A stretch of 64,000 nt of DNA, from positions 4,873 to 68,872 of the forward strand of contig DASZFS010000536.1 of NCBI GenBank assembly GCA_035939575.1, written 5' to 3'. The position numbers and the translations under genes are program-made. Positions 9,587 through 18,260 of this stretch are shown piece by piece. Source of the DNA: DATKHR01 sp035939575 (GTDB lineage Bacteria > Acidobacteriota > Vicinamibacteria > Vicinamibacterales > CAVVIG01). Each line of letters begins with the position of its first letter. Within the stretch, counting starts at the first letter, position 1. Below the pieces are notes generated by a model. The model saw nothing but the letters and a program-made list of their open reading frames with translations. It was not told where the DNA came from and did no database searches.

Positions 9587-9716
9587 CAGCAGTTCAGCGT
9601 GCGTCACAACTGGTGACATCGGCGCGACTCACCGGATGCTAGTGTTCGTCTCAAATCACCCCCCGAAGGAGGGTCTGAGCCGGTCAGCAGCCGCTCTCGA
9701 CCCTCGAGGAGCGCAT

Positions 9717-11435
9717 ATGCAGATCGGTCGTTTCATGAGAGGTGTCGCGTGCGGCGCCGCGGTCGGGGCGAGCGTACTGACCGCAGGAACATCGACACGG
9801 GTTGCCGCGCAGGGCAGCGCAGCACTCACCGGCGTCGTGACATCGCAGGCAGAAGGGAAGATGGAAGGCGTGCTCGTCACGGCGCGCCGCGAGGGCGCGA
9901 AGTTCGATGTGACGGTCGTCAGCGATGCGCAGGGCAGGTACACCTTCCCGCGCTCGCACATCGAGCCGGGGCCGTACGCCCTCAAGATCCGCGCGGTCGG
10001 CTACGACCTGGCGAGCCCCGGCAGCGTCGAGGTGACGTCAGGCAAGACGGCGACACTCGATCTGAGCCTGGAGCCAACGAAGGATCTGTCATCGCAGATC
10101 ACGTCCGTGGAGTGGCTCATGAGCCTGCCGGGGACCGACGAGCAGAAGGCAATGGTCCAGCGCCAGATCCTGAGCTGCACCTACTGCCACTCCCTCGAGC
10201 GCATCGTCAAGTCGAAGCACACGGCCGAGCAGTTCGTCGACATCATTGACAGGATGGCGGCCTACTATCCCGACGGCTCGATGGCGGGGACGGAAGGGCG
10301 CGGACGCTCGAAACGGCAAATGACGACGGTGCAGGCCTCGAAGAACCCGTCGTGGGGCGTTGCGCCAGGCGTGAAGAAAACCGATCTCGCCGAATACCTG
10401 GCGACCATCAGCATGGGCCGCAGCCTGCCGGCCGACCTGACGCTGAAGACGCTGCCGCGTCCGAAAGGGGACGCCACGCGCGTGATCGTCACGCAGTACG
10501 ACATGCCGCGGAAAGACACCGTGCCGCACGACAGCGACGTGGATTCGAAGGGCAACGTCTGGTACACCGACCAGACCGACTACTTCGTCGGGATGCTGGA
10601 CGCGAAGACCAGCGAGATCACGGAATGGCCGCTTCCCAAAGCGACGATGCACGAGTTCGGCGGCGCCAGCGACATCCAGCTGGACCTGAAGGACCGGGCG
10701 TGGTTCTCGGTGACCAGCGACAAGGCACGGAGCCACTTCGGCATCCCGGGGCGTTTCGACCGGGCAACCGGGCAGTGGCAGGCGGCGGACCTCCCGGAGG
10801 GCTCCAGCGCGCAGTTCATGGCGATCGCATCGGACGGGGCGATCATCGCGGGTGCGATGAAAATCGATGCGGACACGACGAAGCTGCTCGACAAGTTCCC
10901 GTACCCCGAAGTCCAGCGGCTCCCCGATGCGCCCCCGGGACAGCACTACGGCTACGAGCCCGCGATGGACTCGAAGGGCAACTGGTACATCACCGATTTC
11001 GGCAGCCACCACATCCTCAAGATCGACGGCAAGACCAAGGCTGCGAGCTGGTACAAGACGCCGACGGCCTTCTCCCAGCCCCGCCGCGGCCGCATGGACA
11101 ACCAGGATCGCTTCTGGTTCGGCGAGTACGTCAGCGACAAGATCGCGGTGTTCGACGCGAAGACGACGAAGATCAGCGAATGGGATGCCGGCATCAAGTG
11201 GTCCAGCCCCTACACCTCGTCGATTCCCGACGGGAAGGGCCGCGTCTACTCGCCCAGCAACACGTCAGATCGCGTGTTCCAGCTCGATCCGAAGAGCGGT
11301 AAGGTCGTGGCCTACCTGATGCCGACGCGCGACTTCGATTCGAAACAGGTGTCGATCGACCCGGTGAGCAAGAAGATTGTCTGGATGGCGAACACGCGCA
11401 ACGCGCGCCTGATCAAGATTGAACCGCTGGACTGA
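9717..11435 (+). CDS. Exported carboxypeptidase-regulatory / CxxCH / vgb-lyase-like beta-propeller protein
   Basis: The protein has 572 residues. I chose ATG 9717 because GAGGAG lies at 9705-9710 and the signal peptide starts there; the frame is open further upstream, but that overlaps the VOC gene. In order it has a signal peptide (to about residue 32), a carboxypeptidase-regulatory-like (CNA_B-type) domain at about 36-120, a haem-c-type site CTYCH near residue 154, and a C-terminal beta-propeller with vgb/SMP-30-like blades ('TDQTDYFVGMLDAKTSEITEWPLP'). Virginiamycin B lyases share the propeller but normally lack the first two parts. It may be a periplasmic redox or lyase enzyme. It ends before a 12-bp hairpin terminator. 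Confidence 0.88.
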   Translation: MQIGRFMRGVACGAAVGASVLTAGTSTRVAAQGSAALTGVVTSQAEGKMEGVLVTARREGAKFDVTVVSDAQGRYTFPRSHIEPGPYALKIRAVGYDLASPGSVEVTSGKTATLDLSLEPTKDLSSQITSVEWLMSLPGTDEQKAMVQRQILSCTYCHSLERIVKSKHTAEQFVDIIDRMAAYYPDGSMAGTEGRGRSKRQMTTVQASKNPSWGVAPGVKKTDLAEYLATISMGRSLPADLTLKTLPRPKGDATRVIVTQYDMPRKDTVPHDSDVDSKGNVWYTDQTDYFVGMLDAKTSEITEWPLPKATMHEFGGASDIQLDLKDRAWFSVTSDKARSHFGIPGRFDRATGQWQAADLPEGSSAQFMAIASDGAIIAGAMKIDADTTKLLDKFPYPEVQRLPDAPPGQHYGYEPAMDSKGNWYITDFGSHHILKIDGKTKAASWYKTPTAFSQPRRGRMDNQDRFWFGEYVSDKIAVFDAKTTKISEWDAGIKWSSPYTSSIPDGKGRVYSPSNTSDRVFQLDPKSGKVVAYLMPTRDFDSKQVSIDPVSKKIVWMANTRNARLIKIEPLD

Positions 11436-11457
11436 ACGAAACCGCCACAAAACGAAG

Positions 11458-11489
11458 AAGGCCGGCTCCTGGAGGAGCCGGCCTTGGTA
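11458..11489. terminator. Bidirectional hairpin terminator between convergent genes
   Basis: The arms AAGGCCGGCTCC (11458-11469) and GGAGCCGGCCTT (11474-11485) form a perfect 12-bp stem with a TGGA loop. The stem is flanked by A-rich sequence on one side and T-containing sequence on the other. It sits between the propeller gene (plus) and the DUF1552 gene (minus), so it can serve both strands. Confidence 0.8.
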
Positions 11490-11513
11490 TAACCCGCCTG
11501 GTTCCGTTGCGGC

Positions 11514-12830
11514 TTACATCTCGACGAGATCGGACGTGCTGTCGCCGATCTTGTCGACGTGCACGCCAATCTTGTCGAGCAGCGTGACGTAGAGGTTCGC
11601 CATGTGCATCTTCTTGTCCTCGGCGATCACGATATGCTGATTGCCCTTCAACGTGCCGTTGCCGCCGCCGGCAATGATCGTCGGGAGATTGAGCGGGCTG
11701 TGCATGTCGCCGTCGCTCAGTGAAGAGCCGAACATCATGATCGAGCGGTCAAGCAGGGTCCCGTCGCCGTCCTTAATCTTCGACAGCTTCTCGACGAACT
11801 TCGCGAACGACGAGACGTTGTAGGTGTCGATCTTGGCCAGCTTCATCCGCTTCTCAGCATCGCCGCCGTGGTGCGACAGGTCGTGGTGCCCTTCCGCTAC
11901 GCCGATGGACGCATAGCTTCCACCGGTGATGTTGAACGTCGCCACACGCGTGATGTCCGCCTGGTACGCGAGCGCCAGGAGGTCGAACAGCAGGTCGCGG
12001 TGAGCCGGCCAGTTGTCCGGGATGCCCGTCGGACGCTCGCCGGTCGAGAACTCGGAGTTCGCATTCTGCGCCTCCGCCTTCTGAATGCGCTTCTCCAGGT
12101 CCCGAACCGTTTCGAGGTACTCGGAGACCATGAGCTTGTCGCTGGCCCCCAGCCTGCGATTCAGGCCGTTGACCTGCTCAGCCACGGCGTCGAGGATGCT
12201 CTTGTCGGCCTTGATGCGCGCGAGGCGCTCATCGCTCGACGTCTCCTCGCCGAACATCCGCTCGAATATGACGCGCGGATCACCCTCGGTCGGGTTCGGC
12301 TGGGTGGCCGACCGCCATGAGAGCAGCTGGTAGAGGCAGCTGTAACCGTTCTCGCAGGCGCCCGACTGAATCACGCTCGTCTGCAGCGAGAGCTCGAGCG
12401 ATTCGATCGGCGTTTCCTTGCCGAGCACGCGAGCCGCGTACTGGTCCACCGTGGTACCGAGTGTCGGGTGCACTTCGGTCCGCTGGGCCAACACGCCAGA
12501 CAGCCATGCCGCGTAGCCGCGGGTGTGCGGCCCGCCGCCATCGCCGAGGCCCGCGCAGAAATGGTTGAGGCCGCTCAGCACGGTCACGTTCTCGCGGAAC
12601 GGCTCCAGACTCTGGAGCGGTTGACTGAACTCGAAGTTCGCTCCGGTCGTCGCAGGCGTCCAGTACTTCATGGACATCCCGTTCGGCGTCTGGAAGAACC
12701 CGAGCCGTGGAGCAGTCTTGGGCGCCGCGCCGAGCGCCGGCACCATGGCGTCCAGCAGCGGAACGGCCAGGACGGCCCCGACTCCCTTGAGGAACGTCCG
12801 CCGTGGCAACGCCATCTTTGTGATAAACAT
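11514..12830 (-). CDS. DUF1552 protein with Tat signal
   Basis: The protein has 438 residues from ATG 12830. The complement of CCTCC at 12840-12844 gives a GGAGG site 9 bases upstream; longer readings upstream are not supported. The Tat motif is 'PRRTFLKGVG', followed by a hydrophobic run. Family marks include 'RDLEKRIQKAEAQ', 'EGHHDLSHHGGD' and a C-terminal 'DKIGDSTSDLVEM'. It is the last gene of a three-gene minus-strand operon (DUF1592, ankyrin, DUF1552). The spacing to the ankyrin gene is 31 bases. The role is unknown, as for the copies at 1236 and 5383. Confidence 0.93.
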   Translation of the reverse strand: MFITKMALPRRTFLKGVGAVLAVPLLDAMVPALGAAPKTAPRLGFFQTPNGMSMKYWTPATTGANFEFSQPLQSLEPFRENVTVLSGLNHFCAGLGDGGGPHTRGYAAWLSGVLAQRTEVHPTLGTTVDQYAARVLGKETPIESLELSLQTSVIQSGACENGYSCLYQLLSWRSATQPNPTEGDPRVIFERMFGEETSSDERLARIKADKSILDAVAEQVNGLNRRLGASDKLMVSEYLETVRDLEKRIQKAEAQNANSEFSTGERPTGIPDNWPAHRDLLFDLLALAYQADITRVATFNITGGSYASIGVAEGHHDLSHHGGDAEKRMKLAKIDTYNVSSFAKFVEKLSKIKDGDGTLLDRSIMMFGSSLSDGDMHSPLNLPTIIAGGGNGTLKGNQHIVIAEDKKMHMANLYVTLLDKIGVHVDKIGDSTSDLVEM

Positions 12831-12861
12831 CGTCCAAATCCTCCAGCAGGTTGTCGTCCTG

Positions 12862-14514
12862 TTACTGTTGTTTCTTATCCTCGGGCTTTTTGGGCTCGGT
12901 CTTCGTATCGGATTTTGCGGCGTTTGCGGCCTCTGCCTTGGCGCTCTCTTCTCCAACAACAGGCTTTGGCGGCACCGGAAGTCCCCGCTTCACGTAGGTC
13001 TCGCGCAGCAGCACGGCAACCTTGGGCTGCTGCTTGTAAATCCCTGCGTAGAACTCCCCGTCGGCGACGCCCAGCGGTGTCCACCCGAGCAGGTTGGGGA
13101 CGTCCAGCTCCGCGCCGCGATCGACCAAGAGCTGGGCTACAGACGTAAAACCACGATAGGACGCCCCGTGCAGCGCCGTTTCCCCGTTCTTGTTCCGGGC
13201 TTTGACGTCTTCGCCGAGCTCCAGCAGGTACTTCACTGCCGCCAGGGTCTCGGTCTCGTTGCCGACGTCCTCGCCGGGGTTGCTGAGGGCGACGCCGGCG
13301 GCGACCATGAGCGGGGTGTCCTGGTCGGTATTCCGCAGCGTGCGGTCGGCGCCGTACTCGTTCAGCAGCTTCAGCATCGGCACGTCGACGCACTTCGCCG
13401 AAACCAGGAACGCCGTCGCGCCAATCCGGATGAACCGGCTGCGCATGTTGTCCTTGAAGCTTTGTTTCATCTGCGCGTCGATGTCCACGCCATCGTCGAG
13501 GAGCTTCCGCGCGAGATCGAGACTGTTCATCGTGCCGGTTGGTTCCGGGTGCCCGGGGTGGAACGCCGCCTTGAGATTGATGCGGCGCGACCAGGCGAGC
13601 TGGTGCAGCGCGGTGTAGCCAGGCCCCTTGTTCGGATCGGCGCCGTAGTCGAGCAGCGCTGACGCGAGCTCCCAGTGGTTGTTGATGATCGCGATGATCA
13701 GCGACGTGGTGCCCTCGGGCTTCGCTTCGTCGACGTCCGCGCCGGCATTGAGCAGCGCCTCGACCGTATCGATGTGCCCGCCGCGCGCGGCGAACAGCAG
13801 CGGCGTGAACTGGAGGCCGTCGAGCTGGATGCCCCACGCCGTGGAATCGCGATGCGAGCGGATGCCGAGCGGATCGTTGTCGCGCGGCATCATGAAGCCG
13901 GTGCTCAGGTTCAGCCCCGTTCCGGGCGCCTTCGACCGCGCCTTGATATCGGCCCCGACTTCCACGAGCACCTTGACGGCCGCCGTATTGCCAGCGGAGG
14001 CGGCCCACATGAGGGCCGTCTGATTGAGCAGGGGCTCCTTGACGTTCACGTCCGCGCCGTGGGCGACCAGGATCTTGATGGCGTCCGGATTGCCCGCGCG
14101 AGCGGCCGACATCAGCACCGGCTCACCCGAGACGACGGCGTTGGCGTTTTCACCCGCCTTCAGCAGCCGCTCGATCACGGCCGCATGACCCTTCGCAGCG
14201 GCCAGGCCGAGCGGCGTCGCGCCGTAACGGTTGGCGGCCTTGACGTTCGCGCCGGCCTTGATCAGCAGATCAACGAGCGCCGCGTCGCCGGCGTCAGCCG
14301 CGTAATGGAGTGCGGTCGTCCCGTCGACCTCCGTGGCGTTGACGTCGGCCTTTTTCGCCACCAGGGCCTGAACGGTCTTCGCGTCGTCGCTCTTGACCGC
14401 CTCGATCAGCGGGACGGATTGCACGGCGGCGTACGCGGTCGATGCTGCCAGAGCGAACCCAAGGACGCACAGGAGCGTCGCGGTGGCTCGAATGCTCGGG
14501 AGACGGTTTCTCAT
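12862..14514 (-). CDS. Exported ankyrin-repeat protein
   Basis: The 550-residue protein has a Sec signal (residues about 10-30, 'TLLCVLGFALAASTAYA'). Ankyrin repeats run from about residue 32 to 490, with the same inter-repeat loop as the protein at 6746 ('NDPLGIRSHRDS'). The C-terminus is a Lys/Glu/Ala-rich tail ending 'KPEDKKQQ'. The gene starts 29 bases after the DUF1592 gene and ends 31 bases before the DUF1552 gene. It is thus in the middle of the trio here, whereas in the 2918-8506 copy the ankyrin gene is last. The two ankyrin proteins are clear paralogues and probably have the same role in the two modules. Confidence 0.93.
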   Translation of the reverse strand: MRNRLPSIRATATLLCVLGFALAASTAYAAVQSVPLIEAVKSDDAKTVQALVAKKADVNATEVDGTTALHYAADAGDAALVDLLIKAGANVKAANRYGATPLGLAAAKGHAAVIERLLKAGENANAVVSGEPVLMSAARAGNPDAIKILVAHGADVNVKEPLLNQTALMWAASAGNTAAVKVLVEVGADIKARSKAPGTGLNLSTGFMMPRDNDPLGIRSHRDSTAWGIQLDGLQFTPLLFAARGGHIDTVEALLNAGADVDEAKPEGTTSLIIAIINNHWELASALLDYGADPNKGPGYTALHQLAWSRRINLKAAFHPGHPEPTGTMNSLDLARKLLDDGVDIDAQMKQSFKDNMRSRFIRIGATAFLVSAKCVDVPMLKLLNEYGADRTLRNTDQDTPLMVAAGVALSNPGEDVGNETETLAAVKYLLELGEDVKARNKNGETALHGASYRGFTSVAQLLVDRGAELDVPNLLGWTPLGVADGEFYAGIYKQQPKVAVLLRETYVKRGLPVPPKPVVGEESAKAEAANAAKSDTKTEPKKPEDKKQQ

Positions 14515-14543
14515 ATGCCCTTTCGTCTTATCGGCGCGTCCGG

Positions 14544-17030
14544 CTATCTCGACGCGGTCAGAGCCGGCGGCGTGTCCAGCGCGCGCCGCATCTGGAACGG
14601 CGCGCTCTTGACGACCCCCGCCACGATGTCCGTGAACTTGTACTTGCCCGCCGCCGCCTCGCGCAGGATCTTGCGCACGGCCGGCGCGTCGTAGGGCTCA
14701 TACGGGCGGCCGAGCGCGTACACCAGCAGCTTCTCGGTGAACGTGCGCAGGAACGGGGCCGGGTGACTGACGACCAGCCGGCGGAACTCGGCGAGGTTCG
14801 CGAACGCCGTCCCGTCGGGCATCGTCCCCGCGGGATCGATGCGCGTGTACGACCGATCCACCTCGCGGAATTTGCCGATCGCGTCGAATTGCTCCAGGGC
14901 GAACCCGACCGGATCGATGACGCGGTGGCACCCGGCACACACCGCGTTGCTCCGATGTTTCGCCATCAGTTCCCGCAGCGTCAGCACGCGCCCGTCGTCC
15001 TGCTTCTCGTCGCCGAGCGTCGGGACGTTGGGCGGCGGCGGCGGCGGCGGCGCGCCGAGCACGTTGTCGAGGATCCACTTGCCCCGCTTGACCGGCGACG
15101 TGCGCGTGGGCACCGAGGTCACGGTGAGAATGCTCCCCTTGCCGAAGATGCCGCGGCGCGGGCTGTCCGGCGCAAGCGTCACGCGCGTGAAATCGGGCCC
15201 GCGCACGCCCGTGATGCCATAGTGCTTTGCCAGCCGCTCGTTCACGAACGTGTAGTCCGCGTCGAGCAGCGTCAGGATGCTGCGATCCTCCGTGCGGACG
15301 CTGTCGAAGAACAGCTCCGTCTCCTTGGCCATCGCTTCGCGCAGCGCGCGATCGAAGTTGGGGAAGAGATCCGCGTCAGCCTGCGTGTCGGCGACGTTGC
15401 GGATCCACAGATAGAACGAGGCGAAGCTCTGCGTGAGCGCCTCGCTGCGCGGATCGCGCAACATGCGGCGAACCTGCTTGTCCAGCACGGCGGGCGTCTT
15501 CAACTGCCCCTTCACCGCGACGTCGAGCAGTTCGTCGTCGGGGATGCTGCTCCAGATGAAGAACGAGAGACGCGAAGCAAGCGCGAGATCGTCGGCGCGG
15601 TACACCCCGCCGGGCGCGACGCCAACCGGATCCGTCTCGATGCGGAACAGGAATTCAGGGCTGACGAGCAGCGCCCGCACGGCCCGCTCGATACCGCTGT
15701 CGAAATCGCCGTCCGCGCGGCCTTCCTTGTAGAACCGCACCAAGTACGCCATGTCGTCGGCGGTGGCAGGGCGGCGGAAACCTCGACGCGCGAGCGTCGT
15801 GAGGATCTCGTGCGCGCAGGCCTCTTCCTTGTCCGCGCTGGTCGGCGTGCAGGTCAGGATCCTGCGCCGGCTCGCCGAATCGCCTTTTGACACGACTTCA
15901 ACCGGTCCGGTGAGCGCGATCGACGCCACCCCGGGGAGTGCGGCATTGCCCGGCAGCACCTGGCCAGCAAACGGCAGCCGGTCGCCCTCCTGTTCGACGG
16001 TCGGCTTGACCTTGATGAACGTGGCGACCAGTGTGTGCTCACCGGCCTTGATTGGAAGTTGAATCGTGTTCGGTTTCGAGCGGCCGGGACCATCGGCGGT
16101 GCGCGCCGCGGGCGGACCCACCTCCCACAGCCCGGCGCGCACGCCATCGACGCTCAACTCGACGGATTCCCCGGTAACCGCGCCCACGCGCTCGATCCCT
16201 CCGAAGCCCTGTTGCGTTACGTCGAACTTGTAAACGCCATCGACTGGGAAAACGTGGTTGACCGAGATGCCGCCGCGCGTGCCGAACGGCATGCCCACGA
16301 GGCGGACATCCTGGCGGAGCCCGGAAGGCGCCTTGAAGACTTCGATCGTCGAGGGCACCTTACCGCCCAGCGCGGTCCGGCTGACCTTCCTGGCCACGGA
16401 GACGTAGCGCTCGAGCAGCGACTGACTGATGCGCAGCGAGCTCGCGATGTTGTCGAAGTTCGCGTCGCCGCCGCCGAGCGGATCGGGCGGCAGCATGTTC
16501 TCGACGTCGATATCCAGCCCCAGCAGATCGCGCACGACGTTCTTGTATTCGGTCCGGTTCAGCCGGTGCATGCTCTCCGTGCGGCCAGGATTCGGGTGAA
16601 CGACCGCATTGCGATCCAGCTCGGTCTCGAGCCAGCTGGCGACCGAATCCGACAGCGCCCGATCAGGGCGCCGCGCCGTGGCGGGCGGCATCTGCCCCGC
16701 GCGCAGCTTTGCGACGACTTTTTCCCAAATCTCGCCGTGCTCGCCCGCGGTGGTCGCGTCGGCGGTATCGAGGGTGAAATTGAGCACCGCGGCCTTATTG
16801 CGCTCGTTATGGCAGCCCACGCAGTACTGCTTCACGAAGGCCTGCGTATCGGGCGCCGGTGCCGCAGCGGGCGTCGGTGCTGCGGTCTTCGCCGGCACCG
16901 CAGCAGGCGCCTGCTGCTGGGCTCCACCGCTCGTCGCCACCAGCGGGATCCAGGCGGCAACCCCAAGGATCGCCAGCACAGAGAAAATGCGTTTAGACAT
17001 GGACATACGGGACATATGTGACAGGGACAT
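14544..17030 (-). CDS. DUF1587/DUF1592/DUF1588/DUF1585 haem-c protein
   Basis: The protein is about 828 residues long. The start is uncertain. The frame contains ATGs at 17030, 17015, 17006 and 17000 and a GTG at 17042. I chose 17030 because GGTGA lies 8-9 bases before it, but 17000 ('MSKRIFSVLA') gives the more usual signal peptide. Counting from 17030, the haem-c site CVGCH is at C70, C73 and H74. Then come DUF1587 ('SMHRLNRTEYKNVVRDLL'), a beta-rich domain, DUF1592, DUF1588, a poly-proline linker, a second haem site CAGCH, and DUF1585. It is the first gene of the minus-strand trio and is divergent from the TAXI-kinase operon. Confidence 0.93.
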   Translation of the reverse strand: MSLSHMSRMSMSKRIFSVLAILGVAAWIPLVATSGGAQQQAPAAVPAKTAAPTPAAAPAPDTQAFVKQYCVGCHNERNKAAVLNFTLDTADATTAGEHGEIWEKVVAKLRAGQMPPATARRPDRALSDSVASWLETELDRNAVVHPNPGRTESMHRLNRTEYKNVVRDLLGLDIDVENMLPPDPLGGGDANFDNIASSLRISQSLLERYVSVARKVSRTALGGKVPSTIEVFKAPSGLRQDVRLVGMPFGTRGGISVNHVFPVDGVYKFDVTQQGFGGIERVGAVTGESVELSVDGVRAGLWEVGPPAARTADGPGRSKPNTIQLPIKAGEHTLVATFIKVKPTVEQEGDRLPFAGQVLPGNAALPGVASIALTGPVEVVSKGDSASRRRILTCTPTSADKEEACAHEILTTLARRGFRRPATADDMAYLVRFYKEGRADGDFDSGIERAVRALLVSPEFLFRIETDPVGVAPGGVYRADDLALASRLSFFIWSSIPDDELLDVAVKGQLKTPAVLDKQVRRMLRDPRSEALTQSFASFYLWIRNVADTQADADLFPNFDRALREAMAKETELFFDSVRTEDRSILTLLDADYTFVNERLAKHYGITGVRGPDFTRVTLAPDSPRRGIFGKGSILTVTSVPTRTSPVKRGKWILDNVLGAPPPPPPPNVPTLGDEKQDDGRVLTLRELMAKHRSNAVCAGCHRVIDPVGFALEQFDAIGKFREVDRSYTRIDPAGTMPDGTAFANLAEFRRLVVSHPAPFLRTFTEKLLVYALGRPYEPYDAPAVRKILREAAAGKYKFTDIVAGVVKSAPFQMRRALDTPPALTASR

Positions 17031-17207
17031 ACGCACGCTCACCGGCTATAAAAGCCACGGTAGAGGCTACCACGCACCGTGTCGCCAGGATGTTTCGAGT
17101 TGTGACGGTTTTGCACTGTCATGTGACCCCCACGGGACCCCCCACCGGACCATGCCACGACCGGCTTGGGGGGGGTCGCGGCCTGTGCCAGAATGCGCAG
17201 ATAACCC

Positions 17208-18260
17208 ATGGCCGGACGGACTCAAGCCAGACAAGGCTCAATCGGCTGCCTGGGTATCCTGTCTGCTGTCGGGTCGGCCGCGCTCATTGTCGGGTCGGCC
17301 GCCTGTGTGGCGTCCAGTGCCGTCACGGCACGGAACGACGCTTCGTCGCCTGCCGTGTTACGGATCGGCGCCGACCCGTTCATCACGTCCCTGGCGCAGG
17401 CATTCTCCGGGGTGTCACGGGTGGAGATTCGCGCCACAGGGCTCCTGGTTGGCGCGTTGCCGGCCGCGATTCAGAGGAACGAGGTCGATCTCGCGCTCGT
17501 GCCCGCCAATACGGCGTACTTCAGCTACGTCGAGGGAGCCCAATCGGGGGTGTCCCCGGATAACCAGCTGCGCGTCATCTCCGCTCTGCAGGTCACCCCG
17601 TTCATCCTGGTCGTGCGCCCGGAATCCGGAATCCGGAACGTGCGAGGTCTCCGTGGCCACAGCGTCGCCCGGTTTGGCGTGTTACGCCCGCCATCCGCCG
17701 CGCCGCAACAAGCGGAAGCGGCCGCCCCATCGCCCCTGACGAGCGCGTTCGACTCGATGCGTGTCACCGAGCTCGTCCTGAGCGCCTTCGGCGTTCTCGA
17801 CGAGGTTCGGATCGTCAGCAGGCTGACCGTGGATGAAATGATGGCCGGGTTCAAGAACGCCACGCTGGATGCCGCCTACGGCACCGCCTACTTTCTCCCG
17901 GAGATGTTCAGTGCGCTCACTGCCGGCGGCGCCCGGCTTGTTCCGATCGAGGGTGTCGAAATCGATGGGCTTGTCCAGCGCGTCCCGTTCATCCGCAGGA
18001 CGATCGTGGCCCGCGACACGTACCCTGGACAGACGAGCCCCGTCCGGACGATCGGAGTCGACCTCCTGCTGGTCTGCCGCAGCGGCCTGGATCCCGATCT
18101 GGTCTACGCGCTGACGCGTCAGTACTTCGCGAGCTTGCCCGCGTTGTTGGCCGCCACGCACACCGTGAGCCGCGTTGATCTCGAACGCGCCGCCGCATCG
18201 CCGATACCGTTGCACGACGGCGCCGCCCGCTATTACCGGGAATCGGAGCTGTACCGTTGA
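17208..18260 (+). CDS. TAXI-family periplasmic solute-binding protein
   Basis: The 350-residue protein has a long hydrophobic leader (residues about 12-40). It then follows a TAXI/NMT1-like binding-protein pattern: 'AVLRIGADP', 'ALPAAIQRNEVDLALVPANT', 'FILVVRPESGIRNVRGLRG' and 'FIRRTIVARDTYPGQTSPV'. TAXI proteins usually feed TRAP transporters. No permease gene is nearby; the next gene, overlapping by 4 bases, is a sensor kinase. The binding protein is therefore more likely a ligand sensor for that kinase (inference). There is no clear Shine-Dalgarno site before the ATG, and a run of eight G lies about 35 bases upstream. Confidence 0.82.
   Translation: MAGRTQARQGSIGCLGILSAVGSAALIVGSAACVASSAVTARNDASSPAVLRIGADPFITSLAQAFSGVSRVEIRATGLLVGALPAAIQRNEVDLALVPANTAYFSYVEGAQSGVSPDNQLRVISALQVTPFILVVRPESGIRNVRGLRGHSVARFGVLRPPSAAPQQAEAAAPSPLTSAFDSMRVTELVLSAFGVLDEVRIVSRLTVDEMMAGFKNATLDAAYGTAYFLPEMFSALTAGGARLVPIEGVEIDGLVQRVPFIRRTIVARDTYPGQTSPVRTIGVDLLLVCRSGLDPDLVYALTRQYFASLPALLAATHTVSRVDLERAAASPIPLHDGAARYYRESELYR

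Noticed and set aside
15020..15060. GGC repeat as a possible simple-sequence element
   Set aside because: It encodes the poly-proline linker that all three DUF1592 proteins share before the second haem site.
17165..17180. Run of eight G upstream of the TAXI gene as a phase-variable tract
   Set aside because: It is noncoding and there is no sign of a contingency locus. It could affect promoter spacing, but nothing supports that.
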